From positions 1-64,000 of the forward strand of contig NZ_CAUHPG010000005.1 in assembly GCF_959608125.1 (NCBI RefSeq): a stretch of 64,000 bases of DNA, written 5' to 3'. This stretch comes from an uncultured Slackia sp. GTDB taxonomy: Bacteria; Actinomycetota; Coriobacteriia; Coriobacteriales; Eggerthellaceae. Below, one piece after another: positions 62,626 to 64,000 of the stretch. How positions within the stretch are numbered: the stretch's first letter is position 1; every line of letters begins with the position of its first letter. Under the pieces are notes generated by a model. The model saw nothing but the letters and a program-made list of their open reading frames with translations, made no database searches and had not been told where the DNA came from. A program made the position numbers and the translations under genes.

Positions 62626-64000
62626 CTACTCCACGCCCAACGCGTCAGCTAGTTCGAGCCATTCGTCCTCGAGCTCTTCTTTCGCCGCACGCAAAGCATC
62701 CAATTCCGCCTGAAGCTCGCCCAGACGCACGAAATCAGTGGGGTCGGCCGCATCCATCTCGGCCTGTTTGTCCTCTACCCTTTTCGCGGCGGTGCCCATC
62801 TTCTTGTTCAGGCTGGCCAGACGTTTTTTCATATCGCGCAGCTCGGCATTGCTCAGCATCGGAGAGGTACCGGCCGCCGGGGCCGCCGTCTGCGGCGCAT
62901 CAGCCGCGCCGCCCTGGCCCGTCACATCGGCGAACGTGCGGCCCGAACCCGATGCGGCATCACGTTCGGCCAAAAGCTCGAGATATTCGTCCACGCCGCG
63001 CGGGCAATGGCGAACCTTGCCGTCGATGAGCGCGTATTGGTCGTCGGTCACGCGCTCCATCAAATAGCGGTCATGCGTCACCATGACAAGCGTTCCCGCC
63101 CAGGTGTCCAGCAAGTCTTCCAAAACGGCGAGCATATCGGTATCGAGGTCGTTTCCAGGCTCGTCGAGAATCAACACATTGGGCTCGTCGAGCAAGATCA
63201 GCAGCAGCTGGAGCCTGCGCTTCTGACCGCCTGACAAATCGCAGATTCGGGTGTAGAGATGCCTCGAAGAAAAGCCGAGACGCTCGAGCAGCTTGGCGGG
63301 CGTGGTCTCTTTCCCGTCGACCACGACGCGGGTGCGATAGCGCGACAGCACCTCGGTCACACGGTATTTGCTCATTTCCTCAAGTTCGTCCAAGCGCTGA
63401 GACAGCACGGCGAATTTCACCGTCTTGCCGATTTTCACGAATCCCGAGTCCGGCTTGATGGCGCCCTGCACGATTTTGAGGAGCGTAGTCTTGCCCGCGC
63501 CGTTCTCACCCAGGATGCCCACGCGGTCGCCGGGGCCCACGGTCCAGTCCACGTTGTCGAGCACCGTCTTGTCTCCGAAGCGCTCCGTCACGCGCGTCAG
63601 CGACACGCACTGCTTGCCCAAACGCTGCATGGCCATTGCACGAAGCTCGAGCGTGTTACGCACGGGAGGTTCACCCGCGATAAGCTCCTGGGCAAGCGCC
63701 ATATGGAACTTCGGCTTCGTCGAACGCGCGCGGGCGCCGCGGGAAAGCCATGCGAGTTCCTTGCGCATGAGATTCTTGCGCTTCTGCTCGGTCACCTGCG
63801 CCACGCGATCACGCTCGACGCGCTGCAGAACGTATGCCGAATACCCGCCCTCGAACGGGTCGACCGCGCCGTCATGCACTTCCCACATGGCATTGGCGAC
63901 CTCGTCGAGAAACCAACGGTCGTGAGTCACCGTGAGCAGCGCGCCCGTTCCCTTGGGCCAGCGCCTGTTCAAATACGATGCCAGCCAGGCGATGGCGTGC
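62626..64000 (-). CDS. Uup-like ABC-F ATPase (start outside window)
   Basis: The 458 visible codons hold the end of ABC domain 1 (VTHDRWFLDEVANAMWEV), the linker with KNLMRKELAWLSRGARARSTK (the YLRREQELI-like region), and all of domain 2 with GENGAGKTT, LSGGQKRRLQL, LILDEPGNDLD and THDRYL. The C-terminal coiled coil (about last 80 residues) with the ELEDEW ending is typical of Uup, which acts in DNA/ribosome quality control. Gene extends beyond base 64000. Confidence 0.92.
   Translation of the reverse strand, partial: HAIAWLASYLNRRWPKGTGALLTVTHDRWFLDEVANAMWEVHDGAVDPFEGGYSAYVLQRVERDRVAQVTEQKRKNLMRKELAWLSRGARARSTKPKFHMALAQELIAGEPPVRNTLELRAMAMQRLGKQCVSLTRVTERFGDKTVLDNVDWTVGPGDRVGILGENGAGKTTLLKIVQGAIKPDSGFVKIGKTVKFAVLSQRLDELEEMSKYRVTEVLSRYRTRVVVDGKETTPAKLLERLGFSSRHLYTRICDLSGGQKRRLQLLLILLDEPNVLILDEPGNDLDTDMLAVLEDLLDTWAGTLVMVTHDRYLMERVTDDQYALIDGKVRHCPRGVDEYLELLAERDAASGSGRTFADVTGQGGAADAPQTAAPAAGTSPMLSNAELRDMKKRLASLNKKMGTAAKRVEDKQAEMDAADPTDFVRLGELQAELDALRAAKEELEDEWLELADALGVE

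Overview
The window is about 64 kb of high-GC bacterial chromosome and is almost entirely core genome. Gene order and content point to an actinobacterium, most likely of class Coriobacteriia (Eggerthellaceae-like). An actinobacterial-type integration host factor gene sits between pyrF and gmk-rpoZ, as is typical of Actinomycetota. The PyrR/PyrK-type pyrimidine operon, ThiI, DUF2871 and DUF4230 proteins, and an orphan hydrogenase-maturation protease fit an anaerobic gut-type lineage. The assignment is inference; no rRNA is present.

Layout. 1-1.6 kb: end of thiI, then rpoZ, gmk and mihF. 1.9-7.5 kb: pyrR-pyrB-pyrC-pyrK-pyrD-pyrF behind a recognisable PyrR attenuator. 7.7-13.7 kb: a CmpB-type membrane protein, a small membrane protein, a hydrogenase maturation protease, recO, thrS (without the TGS domain) and a zinc-ribbon membrane protein. 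13.9-20.4 kb: clpP-clpX-valS, tig and tRNA-Leu(UAG). 20.5-30.1 kb: a CPA1 antiporter and a lipid kinase, then obg-proB-proA-nadD-yqeK-rsfS-mtnN. A DUF2252 gene on the opposite strand (30.4-31.8 kb) separates obg from rplU-rpmA (32.0-32.6 kb). 32.9-37.7 kb: polA, a divergent LTA-synthase-like sulfatase and a CAU tRNA. 37.8-49.4 kb: the macromolecular-synthesis block rimP-nusA-infB-rbfA-nrnA-truB-ribF-(58-aa membrane ORF)-dnaG-rpoD. 49.5-54.4 kb: a HAD phosphatase, dtd, DUF4230, UPF0145, DUF2871, trpS and a YigZ/IMPACT protein. 54.4-60.6 kb: an unusual minus-strand cluster and a stand-alone LuxR HTH protein. 61-64 kb: two ABC-F ATPases.

The most unusual region is 54.4-60.3 kb. Reading in the direction of transcription it encodes a HemX/CcsA-like membrane protein without the WWD haem motif, a glutamyl-tRNA-reductase homologue that has lost its catalytic Cys and its GAG nucleotide loop, a SPASM radical-SAM enzyme of the NirJ/Ahb type, and a FecB-FecD-FecE iron/haem/corrinoid-type ABC importer. 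Tight spacing suggests one transcription unit, probably devoted to tetrapyrrole or metal-complex handling. The dead HemA homologue is the best candidate here for an undescribed system.

Regulatory DNA is readable at several points: the pyr promoter, PyrR loop and attenuator; a promoter followed by an intrinsic terminator in the rimP-nusA leader; sigma70-type promoters for mihF, rplU, rpoD and the first ABC-F gene (the last with a tiny MKF leader ORF); and a run of four hairpins between infB and rbfA. No CRISPR array, insertion sequence, prophage or rRNA gene was seen.
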